Shown here: positions 32,635-40,957 of the stretch, in pieces
How the letters are laid out: every line of letters starts with the position of its first letter
Position numbering within the stretch: position 1 is the first letter of the stretch
DNA from: Bacteroidales bacterium 6E
Lineage (GTDB): Bacteria; Bacteroidota; Bacteroidia; Bacteroidales; Prolixibacteraceae
Direction of reading: 5' to 3'
NCBI GenBank assembly: GCA_001270045.2
Contig: DF970672.1
Coordinates: 29,306 to 93,305 of the forward strand
Length of the DNA: 64,000 bases
The notes under the pieces: model-generated
What the model was told of the DNA's origin: nothing
What the model saw: the letters and a program-made list of their open reading frames with translations, nothing else
Databases searched by the model: none
Translations under genes and position numbers: made by a program

Positions 32635-33267
32635 TTATTTTCCCCAATTGGCCGGGTCTTCCCTCCATTGCATCAGCTTTTGTAAATCAGCTTCCCTGAT
32701 TTCACCATTTGCGATTGCATTTTTGATTAAAACTTCGTATTGGCTTAATGATGTAAGTTCGATTCCTGCCTTTTTAAAGTTTTGGGTTGCTTGTGGGAAT
32801 CCATAACTAAAAATGGCAACCATGCCCAAAACTATGCCGCCAAATCCTGAAAGTGCCTGTGCTGCTTTGAGACTGCTGGTTCCTGTTGAGACAAGGTCTT
32901 CAATAACGACTACTTTCTGTCCCGGCCTGAAATCACCTTCAATAAGATTTTCCAGACCATGGTCTTTCGGGGCTGAACGGACATAAACAAAAGGTAATCC
33001 CATCTTTTCGGCGACGAGTACTCCATGTGCTATTGCTCCAGTGGCAACTCCAGCAATCACTTCGGCTTCAGGATATTTTGCTGAGATAATTTCAACAAAT
33101 TTATCCCGGATAAATGTTCTGGCCTCCGGAAATGAAAGTATTTTTCGATTGTCACAATATATTGGGGCCTTCCATCCTGATGCCCAGGTGAAAGGATTTG
33201 AAGGTTGTACTTTAATTGTGTTAATTTGTAATAGCATGTTGGCTACATCTGCCTGAATTTTTTCCAT
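32635..33267 (-). CDS. pyrE: Orotate phosphoribosyltransferase
   Basis: Forms orotidine 5'-phosphate from orotate and PRPP in pyrimidine synthesis. The start MEKIQADVANMLLQ gives 210 residues, the usual length; the frame runs 19 codons further but that extension would overlap the NUDIX gene and is unlike the family. Seen: FTWASGWKAPIYCDNR (27-41), GVATGAIAHG (73-82), RSAPKDHGL with catalytic Lys, and the PRPP loop VVIEDLVSTGTSS (120-132). A TACATTTG promoter box sits inside the 5' end of the divergent NUDIX gene. Confidence 0.96.
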   Translation of the reverse strand: MEKIQADVANMLLQINTIKVQPSNPFTWASGWKAPIYCDNRKILSFPEARTFIRDKFVEIISAKYPEAEVIAGVATGAIAHGVLVAEKMGLPFVYVRSAPKDHGLENLIEGDFRPGQKVVVIEDLVSTGTSSLKAAQALSGFGGIVLGMVAIFSYGFPQATQNFKKAGIELTSLSQYEVLIKNAIANGEIREADLQKLMQWREDPANWGK

Positions 33268-33290
33268 TTTCAAAATCGGTCGTTTAAAAT

Positions 33291-33926
33291 ATGGAGCAAA
33301 TGTACGAAGTTTTTTTTTATGCAAGCCGATTGGTAATCGCAGGTTTAAAGTCAGGCGATTTACTTAATGAAGGAGGAATATTCCAATATGTTGAAGCAAA
33401 GGAAACAGTTGGGTTTAATGTCGAGAAGTTCCTTTCAGGAAAGTATCCGTTGATAGTTTTGCTGGGAGATCCTGACGTTGTTTGGTCATGGTTTCGGTCA
33501 TATTTCCGAGAGATTCCGGCAGCCGGTGGAATTGTTCGCAGTGATTCGGGATACCTTTTTATTTTCAGGAGAGGAAAATGGGATTTGCCCAAGGGAAAGG
33601 TTGAAACTTGTGAGTCAATAGAAAAGGCGGCAGTCCGGGAAGTTTGTGAAGAAACAGGGTTGCAAGATGCTGCAATAATTTGTGAACTTCCTTCAACCTG
33701 GCATGTTTACCACAACACATTCGTCAATGACAATAAGGAGTATGTTCTTAAAAAAACATCATGGTATTTGATGGAGTCGTCCGATAAACAGGTTCTTGTA
33801 CCGGAATCAGGGGAAGATATTGAACACGCAAAGTGGATCAGTCCCGAAGATTTAAAGATTGTCGAAGAAAACACATTCACAAATCTGTTACCTTTGATAA
33901 AGATGCTTAAACAATACAAAGGTTAA
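33291..33926 (+). CDS. NUDIX hydrolase with N-terminal extension
   Basis: A 211-residue NUDIX protein. The Nudix box GX5EX7REVCEETGL runs from G102 to L124 with all metal-binding Glu residues intact. About 78 residues precede the NUDIX fold and form a small domain of their own (MYEVFFYASRLVIAG to WSWFRSYFREIP). The substrate, a nucleoside diphosphate derivative, cannot be told from the box. The gene is divergent from pyrE with start codons 23 bp apart, an arrangement that I recall as conserved in the phylum. The pyrE promoter box overlaps its first codons. Confidence 0.9.
   Translation: MEQMYEVFFYASRLVIAGLKSGDLLNEGGIFQYVEAKETVGFNVEKFLSGKYPLIVLLGDPDVVWSWFRSYFREIPAAGGIVRSDSGYLFIFRRGKWDLPKGKVETCESIEKAAVREVCEETGLQDAAIICELPSTWHVYHNTFVNDNKEYVLKKTSWYLMESSDKQVLVPESGEDIEHAKWISPEDLKIVEENTFTNLLPLIKMLKQYKG
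33297..33304 (-). promoter_or_regulatory. Candidate promoter for pyrE (TACATTTG) inside the NUDIX gene start
   Basis: The minus strand reads TACATTTG, an exact -7 match, with TTG (plus 33322-33324) 17 bases upstream as -33. It gives a leader of about 25 nt for pyrE and lies within the first codons of the divergent NUDIX gene. Confidence 0.5.
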
Positions 33927-33999
33927 TTGCTTTTTCCTATGGATTTCATGTGTGTTCGGTTGGCGCAAAGTTTGAAGTGAAATTACTTGGTAATTAAAA

Positions 34000-34836
34000 A
34001 TGATAGCGATGAATAATTTCAAGACATTTGGCTTAATGGCCATATTGACGCTTCTGCTTATTTTTCTTGGAGGATTGATAGGTGGTCAAGCAGGGGCTAT
34101 GATTGCTTTGGTTGTGGCAGGAATAGGCAACTTTGTCAGTTATTATTTTAGCGACAAACTTATCCTAAAAGCCTATAGGGCAGAGGAACTGCCCTTGGAC
34201 CATAAAGTAACTAGAATTGTGAGACAATTGGCAGAAAGGGCGCGGTTACCTATGCCAAAGGTTTATATGATTCCGCAGAATCAACCTAATGCTTTTGCAA
34301 CCGGACGTAATCCACAAAATGCGGTTGTCGCCGTCACCAGTGGGTTGGTAAATCATATGAATGATCAGGAATTATCCGGAGTTCTGGCCCATGAGCTAGG
34401 TCATATTGCCAATCGGGATATTCTTATTGGAACGGTTGCTGCAACGCTTGCTGGTGCAATTTCATATTTGGGTTACGCATCTCATTTCGGTCTTGGTGGC
34501 AGAAATAACAGAAATTCCAATCCCATTTTTCTACTCTTGGCTATAATACTTGCACCTTTGGCTGCATCACTGATCAGAATGGCCATTTCGAGGACACGCG
34601 AATACAAGGCAGATGCCTATGGTGCCACTGTAAGTGGGAATCCGGCATTTCTGAGCTCTGCGCTTTCCCGGCTTGAGACTATGAGCAATCAAATACCTAT
34701 GAGAGGTAATGACGCAACATCACACATGTTTATTATCCACCCATTTAAGGGAGGATTTTCTCAGCTTTTTAGCACTCATCCTTCAACTGCAGAGCGTATC
34801 AGAAGATTGAATGAAATGACCGGTAGCCGCTATTGA
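34000..34836 (+). CDS. htpX: Zinc metalloprotease HtpX
   Basis: A membrane M48 peptidase involved in quality control of membrane proteins, partly overlapping in role with FtsH. In this 278-residue protein two N-terminal membrane segments lie at about 8-50. The zinc motif HELGH is at 131-135 with the later Glu in SRTREYKADAYG. Two more hydrophobic segments lie near 140-195. The C-terminal FSTHPSTAERIRRL is typical of the family. The start could be the Met at residue 4. The stop lies 4 bp from the convergent helical-protein gene. Confidence 0.95.
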   Translation: MIAMNNFKTFGLMAILTLLLIFLGGLIGGQAGAMIALVVAGIGNFVSYYFSDKLILKAYRAEELPLDHKVTRIVRQLAERARLPMPKVYMIPQNQPNAFATGRNPQNAVVAVTSGLVNHMNDQELSGVLAHELGHIANRDILIGTVAATLAGAISYLGYASHFGLGGRNNRNSNPIFLLLAIILAPLAASLIRMAISRTREYKADAYGATVSGNPAFLSSALSRLETMSNQIPMRGNDATSHMFIIHPFKGGFSQLFSTHPSTAERIRRLNEMTGSRY

Positions 34837-34840
34837 TATA

Positions 34841-35188
34841 TTATGAATCTGATTCAGGCTTATTTTTACGAAAGCGTGAAGCAACATCGTCCGCAACATC
34901 TTCAGCCTTGTCAGCTAATTTTTTGCCTTGAACCTTTGCTTTTTCAAGCAAATCCTCTGCTTTATCCTCTATCTTGTCTGCAAGTTTCTTGAGCTTTTCC
35001 GGTATATCGCTTTCTTCCAATTCATCTATTTTTTCTTCGATGTAGTTACCGGCTTTTTTGATTGTCTCGCTATTCCGAAGTTTTTCAACGGTTTCTTCCA
35101 TCATGCCTTCAGCCTTGTCTGCAAGTTCTTTCGCCTTGTCGATGATTTTTCGGGAGGTTTCCTCCACACCCTTTTTCTTTTCATCCAT
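34841..35188 (-). CDS. Amphipathic-helix protein with KA/AD repeats (YtxH/LEA-like)
   Basis: A 115-residue, highly charged protein without signal peptide or membrane segment. It is nearly all helix, with repeated short units such as DKAKELADKAEGM, DKIEDKAEDLLEKAK and KKLADKAEDVADDVA spaced about 11 residues, as in LEA, apolipoprotein or YtxH-like stress proteins. It may bind membranes or act as a stress-protecting disordered protein. The exact function is unknown. It converges with htpX. Confidence 0.72.
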   Translation of the reverse strand: MDEKKKGVEETSRKIIDKAKELADKAEGMMEETVEKLRNSETIKKAGNYIEEKIDELEESDIPEKLKKLADKIEDKAEDLLEKAKVQGKKLADKAEDVADDVASRFRKNKPESDS

Positions 35189-35272
35189 AACTCATTTTTT
35201 TGTTTGAAGATATGACATTTTTATCTCCGATTTCCTGTTAGTCAAATTATTATTGTGGAATAAAAGCCTATG

Positions 35273-36673
35273 TCATCTCCTTTTGAGGCTTTCAAACTGA
35301 AATTCAAATCCGTCAAGAGGATTTTTTGCTGGTGCGAGAATGACCAGATGATTTTGATCAATGAGGAAAGCTGATGGATATGCCCTTACTTTGAATAATC
35401 TTCCGTAGATGGCGTCCTGGGTGTCAAGGACTATCTTTCCAGGGATATTGTGTCTTTTTATAAAGTCTGTTTGATTTATCCTATCCGAAGGTTTGAGAAT
35501 AAGCAATATGTCGGCACTGTTCCCAATTTTGTCATTAAGCGTAGTAAGGTATTTAACCTGTTCCTGACACACAGGAATTTCAAGATCCGCAAAAAGAATA
35601 TATTGCATAGTTTTTCCCGATGTTTTTGAGCAATATGTCCCTTCACTGATTAATGGAAGGCAGATTTCAGGAGCAGGCGTTCCAGGAAGAAGATATTCAA
35701 GTTTTTCTTGAATTTCTTTTGCGGTCAAGGGTATCTTATTTATTTGGTTTTTTGTAAAAATGTCATTGCCAAGCATCTCGATAATCGCCCTTTTTGAAAA
35801 TTCTCCGCTATAAAAGGCATCATGCATCAGCTTTAGCAAAATTAAATCTTTCAGAGGTGCTTCCGTGCCAGTGAACTGGGCGGTCCAATTTCTTAATTCT
35901 GTTATTTTTTGCCCGGCAACCTGTGATTTTAAAAATCTCCCCTGAGGCCTCCTGCTTTCTGTCACCCAGGTTTGTGAGTATAGTCTGTCCAATAGCTCTG
36001 AAAAAGATGGAAGCATCCATGCTAAAAGGGGCAATGATTCAATATCTGACATGAGTCTTTCCCGCCCCGTCCTTAAAATTCCTGATTCAATTGATTTTAG
36101 CATCAGTTTTTTATGTGCTGAAAAAAGTGGATTGTGTTCATCCCCGAATTCATTTTCCAAAGGGATCATGACAGAATCAAGATAGCTAATCTGTCTCCCA
36201 TAATAGAGTTGATTGAAATATTTGTCATTCAACATGTAATATTTTTGGTCAAAGCGAGCAAACTGGCTATTAAGGTGAGAGGCGTTCTTTGATTGGGTTA
36301 AAACCCAAATTTCAATTGGTTTGAAATATGGATTCTTGCTTTCTTCAAAACTTTTCGATTTTCTTGGTGGGAGCTTTATCCGTAAAGTATCATCAGGAGC
36401 TAGCATCAGTTTAAGAAGGTAAATGTCAATTTCAGCGAAGCAATAAATTGGTTCCCGTAAATCAATATCGGCGATAATTCTTCCTTGAGGTCCTATTGAA
36501 AGAGAAAATATTGACTGGGTATTTCGGGAAACAGGATCTGTGTAAGCCTGAAAAACAATGTTTAATCCTGCATAATCAGGTTCATGACCTTCGATGCGAA
36601 TACTTTTAGCGTAAGTGGGATTTAGAGTTGCAAAGGCGGAAATGATTATCAGCGTATACAAGACACTCTTCAT
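35273..36673 (-). CDS. Secreted protein with C-terminal thioredoxin-like (TlpA/redoxin) domain lacking CxxC
   Basis: A 466-residue exported protein with a signal peptide (about 1-22, ending NPTYA). The N-terminal half resembles the beta-rich domain found before TlpA-like domains in Bacteroidota (RIEGHEPDYAGLNIVF, LAPDDTLRIKLP). A helical middle follows. The C-terminal 140 residues have a thioredoxin-like layout: YILFADLEIPVCQEQVKYL, then LLILKPSDR, AYPSAFLIDQNH with a Pro-containing loop. The usual CxxC is reduced to a single Cys after EIPV, so it is probably not a disulfide reductase. Its role is unknown. Confidence 0.75.
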   Translation of the reverse strand: MKSVLYTLIIISAFATLNPTYAKSIRIEGHEPDYAGLNIVFQAYTDPVSRNTQSIFSLSIGPQGRIIADIDLREPIYCFAEIDIYLLKLMLAPDDTLRIKLPPRKSKSFEESKNPYFKPIEIWVLTQSKNASHLNSQFARFDQKYYMLNDKYFNQLYYGRQISYLDSVMIPLENEFGDEHNPLFSAHKKLMLKSIESGILRTGRERLMSDIESLPLLAWMLPSFSELLDRLYSQTWVTESRRPQGRFLKSQVAGQKITELRNWTAQFTGTEAPLKDLILLKLMHDAFYSGEFSKRAIIEMLGNDIFTKNQINKIPLTAKEIQEKLEYLLPGTPAPEICLPLISEGTYCSKTSGKTMQYILFADLEIPVCQEQVKYLTTLNDKIGNSADILLILKPSDRINQTDFIKRHNIPGKIVLDTQDAIYGRLFKVRAYPSAFLIDQNHLVILAPAKNPLDGFEFQFESLKRR

Positions 36674-36763
36674 TCACAAATTAGGATATACTATTATTAT
36701 CAAGTGTTTTAAAAATAACTGCAATTGAAACGGAAGATAGAAGAAAATCTTTTGCAAAATGCG

Positions 36764-37246
36764 TTATTTTTCTTTTCGTTTGAAATCCTCCATATTTAGA
36801 CTCTTTGGCAGAAACCGGCTTGCATCTCCACCATGGAGTATTATGTCTCTTACGATGGTTGAGTTAACAGGAGTGTGTTCGGGAATAGTGAGCAAAAACA
36901 CTGTTTCTATTTCCGGATACATTTGCTTATTAACCTGAGCGATGGCTCTTTCGAATTCAAAGTCGGCTGAGGTTCTAAGACCCCTTATTATATATCCGGC
37001 TCCTGTTTTCCGGCAAAAATCGACAGTTAATCCTTCATGCACCTCAACGGAGATTTGTGGGTCATCCTCAAAAACTGTGTTGATCCAATGAACCCTTTTT
37101 TCAAGCGGAAAAAAGGACTTTTTATTGGAATTGTATCCAATCATAATGATGATTTTATCGAAAAGCCTACTTGCCCTGCGGACAATTGATTCATGACCAA
37201 CTGTAAAAGGATCGAAAGATCCGGGGAATATGGCGATCTTTTCCAT
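36764..37246 (-). CDS. coaD: Phosphopantetheine adenylyltransferase
   Basis: Catalyses the fourth step of coenzyme A synthesis. The 160-residue protein matches CoaD well: FPGSFDPFTVGH with the TxGH nucleotidyl-transfer motif (15-18), GYNSNKKSFFPLEKRV, and IRGLRTSADFEFE. The end has ...SSTIVRDI-like NSTIVRDIILHGGD, which closes the ATP site. The TAACTTTG box lies about 30 bp upstream. The adjacent genes are unrelated. Confidence 0.96.
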   Translation of the reverse strand: MEKIAIFPGSFDPFTVGHESIVRRASRLFDKIIIMIGYNSNKKSFFPLEKRVHWINTVFEDDPQISVEVHEGLTVDFCRKTGAGYIIRGLRTSADFEFERAIAQVNKQMYPEIETVFLLTIPEHTPVNSTIVRDIILHGGDASRFLPKSLNMEDFKRKEK

Positions 37247-37275
37247 TCGACGTCAATTTTTGTTCAATCTGGATT

Positions 37276-37283
37276 CAAAGTTA
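37276..37283 (-). promoter_or_regulatory. Candidate -7 promoter box (TAACTTTG) for coaD
   Basis: An exact consensus match on the minus strand 29 bases before the coaD start. No clear -33 motif was seen. Confidence 0.4.
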
Positions 37284-37473
37284 ATATCTTTTGGGTTGGA
37301 AAATTTGATGATATTGTCACTTAGTTATGGACTACGTGATTTGTTGTCCCAGATGAGAGCTCAGTCTCTAATTATTAATGTGTATTTTTACCAGGGAACA
37401 CGAAAAGCGAAATGCCATCAATGTTGTTGGAAAAAATTGTTGAATGGATATTTGGAAGGACTCTATCCTTAAA

Positions 37474-38748
37474 ATGAAACAAATCAATAACAAATATGTA
37501 AAGATTTATTTTTTAGCCGCATTTTTGGCTTGTTTCGTGCTTTTTGCCATATATCAAAAGGTTGAACACCCCCGCTCAGAGAATTACGTGCTTGGTTCTG
37601 ATCCACATGGTTATTATCAATACCTGCCTGCCTTTTTTCTGCAGGAGCGAGAGGCGTTTGAACAACTGCCCTGGAGCAAGCCAGTAGGCGAGGGGCGATC
37701 CATCAGTGTATACACCTGCGGAGTTGCCATGTTACAATCACCTTTTTTTTTGGTGTCTCACGGTATAGCCAGATTTATCGGACATGATAGTAATGGCTAT
37801 GGTCCGGTATATTATTTCGGGGTGCTATTTTCAGCTTTTTTTTATGTGTGGCTTGGGATTGTTTTCCTGTTCAGTGTCCTGCGAAGATATTTTGGTGAGA
37901 AATCATCGATAGCCTCTGTAATGTTGTTGTTTTTTGCAACTAACCTGTTGTATTACACTTTGGTTGCCCCTGGAATGTCACATGCCTATTCCTTCTTTCT
38001 GGTTTCTCTCTATATCTGGGCTGTAAACAGGTTTTATCAGGTTCCAGACATCAGGAGTTCACTTTTGCTGTCGTTTTCCATAGCACTCGCAGTACTGATC
38101 AGGCCCACAAATGTTGTGGCCTTGATTTATTTTTTCCTTTTTGACTTAACCAAGTGGAAGGAAATTTCTGTAAGATTCAGATTTTTGGTGTCGAGGTGGC
38201 CACTAATCTTGGTGATGTTGTTTGTGGGCTTTCTTGTTGCGTTACCTCAAATGGCTTACTGGCATTATGTAACAGGTGATTGGATTTACTACAGCTATCT
38301 TGATGAGGGTTTTCCAAACTGGAGAACCCCTCAAATCTCGACTGTACTGTTTGGAGCCAGGGGTGGATGGTTCCTGTACACACCAATTATGCTGATTGTA
38401 TCTTTAATGCTCATTTTCTTTTGGAGAAAGTGCTCGTGCAGTGCTCTTGCAATAATAATAGTGATGGTGTCGATCATCTGGATCAATGGCAGCTGGTGGG
38501 CTCCTACCTTCAGTGCTTCTGCAGGATATCGGGCCTTGATAGAATATCTGCCGTTTATGGCATTCCCATTGGGTTTTATGCTTGAACGCATAATGGCTGC
38601 CAAATGGAGATCATTGAATATCTTTTCATTTGCAGTGGCAGTTTTGTTGGTATTTCTGAATATTCAGCTAATGTTTAAATACGATTCTACGTTATGGTGG
38701 GATGCTCCTTGGGATTGGAATAACCTTTTGAGATTTTTCCAGTTCTAA
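37474..38748 (+). CDS. Multi-spanning membrane protein, GT-C-like glycosyltransferase (paralogue of the 49-kb gene)
   Basis: A 424-residue membrane protein with about ten hydrophobic segments; the second Met (MKQINNKYVKIY) is preferred as start. After TM1 comes a loop with SDPHGYYQYLPAFF, where an Asp after the first TM is typical of GT-C glycosyltransferases that use lipid-linked sugars. Later motifs GMSHAYSF, LIRPTNVVAL and ARGGWFLYTP match closely the second protein encoded near 49.4-50.7 kb (TMSHVYSF, LIRPSNIIIL, RKGWLVYTP), so these two are paralogues. Donor and acceptor are unknown. A GT2 gene that could supply polyprenyl-phosphate sugar follows about 100 bp downstream. Confidence 0.7.
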   Translation: MKQINNKYVKIYFLAAFLACFVLFAIYQKVEHPRSENYVLGSDPHGYYQYLPAFFLQEREAFEQLPWSKPVGEGRSISVYTCGVAMLQSPFFLVSHGIARFIGHDSNGYGPVYYFGVLFSAFFYVWLGIVFLFSVLRRYFGEKSSIASVMLLFFATNLLYYTLVAPGMSHAYSFFLVSLYIWAVNRFYQVPDIRSSLLLSFSIALAVLIRPTNVVALIYFFLFDLTKWKEISVRFRFLVSRWPLILVMLFVGFLVALPQMAYWHYVTGDWIYYSYLDEGFPNWRTPQISTVLFGARGGWFLYTPIMLIVSLMLIFFWRKCSCSALAIIIVMVSIIWINGSWWAPTFSASAGYRALIEYLPFMAFPLGFMLERIMAAKWRSLNIFSFAVAVLLVFLNIQLMFKYDSTLWWDAPWDWNNLLRFFQF

Positions 38749-38846
38749 ATTTTCATACCTGCACATAAAAACTACTGTTCCTAAAAATCCTTTTTAGCCA
38801 TCAAAGGGTATTGATTTTTCCTATTTTTACAGTTTATACCTTTAAG

Positions 38847-39566
38847 ATGGAAAAAAGACTAACCATTGTTATTCCCGTATATAATGAGGAACGCACTATT
38901 GTCGACATTCTTGATCGAGTTATCGCAGTGGATTTGATTCATGGAATCACGAAAGAGATTGTTATTGTAAATGATTACTCTTCCGATACCAGTGCAACTG
39001 TTATCAAGAACTATATTTCAGAACATCCCGAAGCTGATATCCGGTTGTTCGAGCAGCCCATGAATATGGGAAAAGGAGCTGCACTCCATCGGGGAATACG
39101 GGAAGCAAATGGGGACTTTCTGATCATTCAGGATGCTGACTTGGAATATGATCCACGAGAATACAATCTTTTATTGCAACCGTTGGTGGAAGATATGGCA
39201 GATATCGTATATGGTTCCAGGTTTATTGGTGGAAAGCCACATCGAATTTTGTTTTTCTGGCATTCGATTGGAAACAAGTTTCTGACATTTGTTTCCAACA
39301 TGTTTACGAACCTGAATTTAACTGATATGGAAACATGTTACAAATTGTTCAGGACCCCGATCGTAAAAGGATTGGAACTAAAGGAGAATCGATTCGGTTT
39401 TGAACCTGAGGTGACTGCAAAAATTTCCCGGGTTCCAAATGTCCGAATTTATGAAGTTGGGATTTCTTATTACGGCAGAACCTATCATGAAGGCAAAAAG
39501 ATCAATTGGAAAGATGGCTTAAGGGCATTATACTGTATTGTGAAATACAATCTTGTTGATCGTTAA
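38847..39566 (+). CDS. GT2 family glycosyltransferase (polyprenyl-phosphate sugar synthase-like)
   Basis: A 239-residue GT-A enzyme starting [17 protein letters not shown]; the frame is open 12 codons further only from a TTG. It has the nucleotide-binding VNDYSSDT, the metal-binding DxD in [11 protein letters not shown] and [11 protein letters not shown]. It ends without transmembrane segments and resembles dolichyl-phosphate mannose synthase. Such enzymes load a sugar on a polyprenyl phosphate that GT-C proteins then use, so it could serve the neighbouring membrane proteins (inference). Confidence 0.9.
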   Translation: MEKRLTIVIPVYNEERTIVDILDRVIAVDLIHGITKEIVIVNDYSSDTSATVIKNYISEHPEADIRLFEQPMNMGKGAALHRGIREANGDFLIIQDADLEYDPREYNLLLQPLVEDMADIVYGSRFIGGKPHRILFFWHSIGNKFLTFVSNMFTNLNLTDMETCYKLFRTPIVKGLELKENRFGFEPEVTAKISRVPNVRIYEVGISYYGRTYHEGKKINWKDGLRALYCIVKYNLVDR

Positions 39567-39615
39567 GGATTAAAAGCTTACTTTCAATAATATCTGATTT
39601 CAGTTCTTGAAAATA

Positions 39616-40956
39616 TTAGTTGACCTTTTGGCTTTTCTTGTATTCCATCATCCACAATGCGTCTAATTTTAGCATTGAATCGACAGAAATATTTTTATCC
39701 CTTGCTTTTCTTTCTATGTCCTTCATCCAGTTTTTATCGGCTCTGATGTTTCGCATATGAAGCTTCAATTCTTCTTCAACATCTGTTGTGTTCATTGGGT
39801 TATTAAGCTCTTGAGCTATAATTGACGGATCCAAATCATTTAATGCTGTTGTCACAAATCCCCAGGGAAACCTTGGCAGATTAGCCTCAGTGACCAGTAA
39901 AATGAATACATCGGTTTCTTCCATGACTTTTTTTCTGTCAGTATTCTCGGTAAACTGGTTTTCGGTAAAACTTTCCGGGTATACCTGGCGGTTATAAAAC
40001 CAGAAACCACCAGGGCTGAATGATTTGGTCCAAAGGCCAATATTAAACATGCTCCAGTAGAAACTGTCCCCAATTACAAGAACCTTTGGTTTTTGTTTGC
40101 CGGTTTCATCTTCCCACTCATATGCGGGATAACACATAGGTGTTGTGGAGAGTTGAAAAATTAGGTTCATCCCATCAGCAATATCGTAATCCATTCTGTC
40201 CAGGTTTTTTGAAAGCTGGATATCTCCAATCTGTATGTCGGGAAGATCGCCCGATATTAAATTTTCAATTTTGTGAATAAGACTGTCTGTGGCCAAAAGC
40301 ATTCCGTAATAACTCCAGTGGATGCCATATTTCGGGTAAAGTGAGCAACTAGCTGTTTCTTTCATGTCGAGGAACCATTGGTTGAAATCTAGAAAAGGTA
40401 CTTGCAATCGGTTGAATTCTTTTACGTACTCCTTGTAATTGGTAGTTTCAGCGGGTATGGCCGCCAAATTCTCAGGGAAATACTCAGGGTAGAATGTCCC
40501 TTTCCCGGGTGCAATTGCCACGATCAACTTCTTTCCCTGCTCAGCCAACTTCTCATTGAGTAAAAGGATTTGTGTTGATTTCAATGTTATCGAGTCGGTC
40601 CCTATAAAGTCGTCTCCATTATACGCTTTTATATAATTTAGTTCAAAAAGGTAATTCTCTTTGCCCCTAATAACCCCCGCAGCATAGGCTTTATCGAATA
40701 GGGTCCAGGAAATTTGATTCCTGAGCCGGACCATCCATGGCCTGAATCCGATATTGTCATTGAAATATTTTTCAAATCCTTCCTGAAAATCTCCAGTAAA
40801 CCATTTACTGATCTGGAATTTGGGTGGATCGGGCAGGATCACCGCACCTTTCAGGGGGTAGCGACCGTTGAAAGGAGTGAAAGTGGTAACGAAAACCCCA
40901 ACGGTAAACATCCAGAAGAGTAGGAATAGAACAATTTTAAATACATCTCTTTTCAT
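39616..40956 (-). CDS. AlgJ/AlgX-like SGNH-fold O-acetyltransferase accessory protein
   Basis: A 446-residue protein with one N-terminal membrane anchor (about 8-28) and an extracytoplasmic SGNH-like domain. It has the block YPKYGIHWSYYG with the active-site His and VIGDSFYW with the Ser of the GDS motif. In AlgJ/AlgX the motif before His usually contains Asp (DxHW); here the position is Gly, so the triad differs. It lies 1 bp from the upstream MBOAT gene on the same strand, which is the usual two-gene unit for moving acetyl groups across the membrane to a surface polysaccharide. Confidence 0.85.
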   Translation of the reverse strand: MKRDVFKIVLFLLFWMFTVGVFVTTFTPFNGRYPLKGAVILPDPPKFQISKWFTGDFQEGFEKYFNDNIGFRPWMVRLRNQISWTLFDKAYAAGVIRGKENYLFELNYIKAYNGDDFIGTDSITLKSTQILLLNEKLAEQGKKLIVAIAPGKGTFYPEYFPENLAAIPAETTNYKEYVKEFNRLQVPFLDFNQWFLDMKETASCSLYPKYGIHWSYYGMLLATDSLIHKIENLISGDLPDIQIGDIQLSKNLDRMDYDIADGMNLIFQLSTTPMCYPAYEWEDETGKQKPKVLVIGDSFYWSMFNIGLWTKSFSPGGFWFYNRQVYPESFTENQFTENTDRKKVMEETDVFILLVTEANLPRFPWGFVTTALNDLDPSIIAQELNNPMNTTDVEEELKLHMRNIRADKNWMKDIERKARDKNISVDSMLKLDALWMMEYKKSQKVN

Positions 40957-40957
40957 G

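Noticed and set aside
37230..37472. An 80-codon frame before the 37-kb GT-C-like gene
   Set aside because: It overlaps the coaD start and promoter, and its translation has no signal, domain or composition of a real protein.
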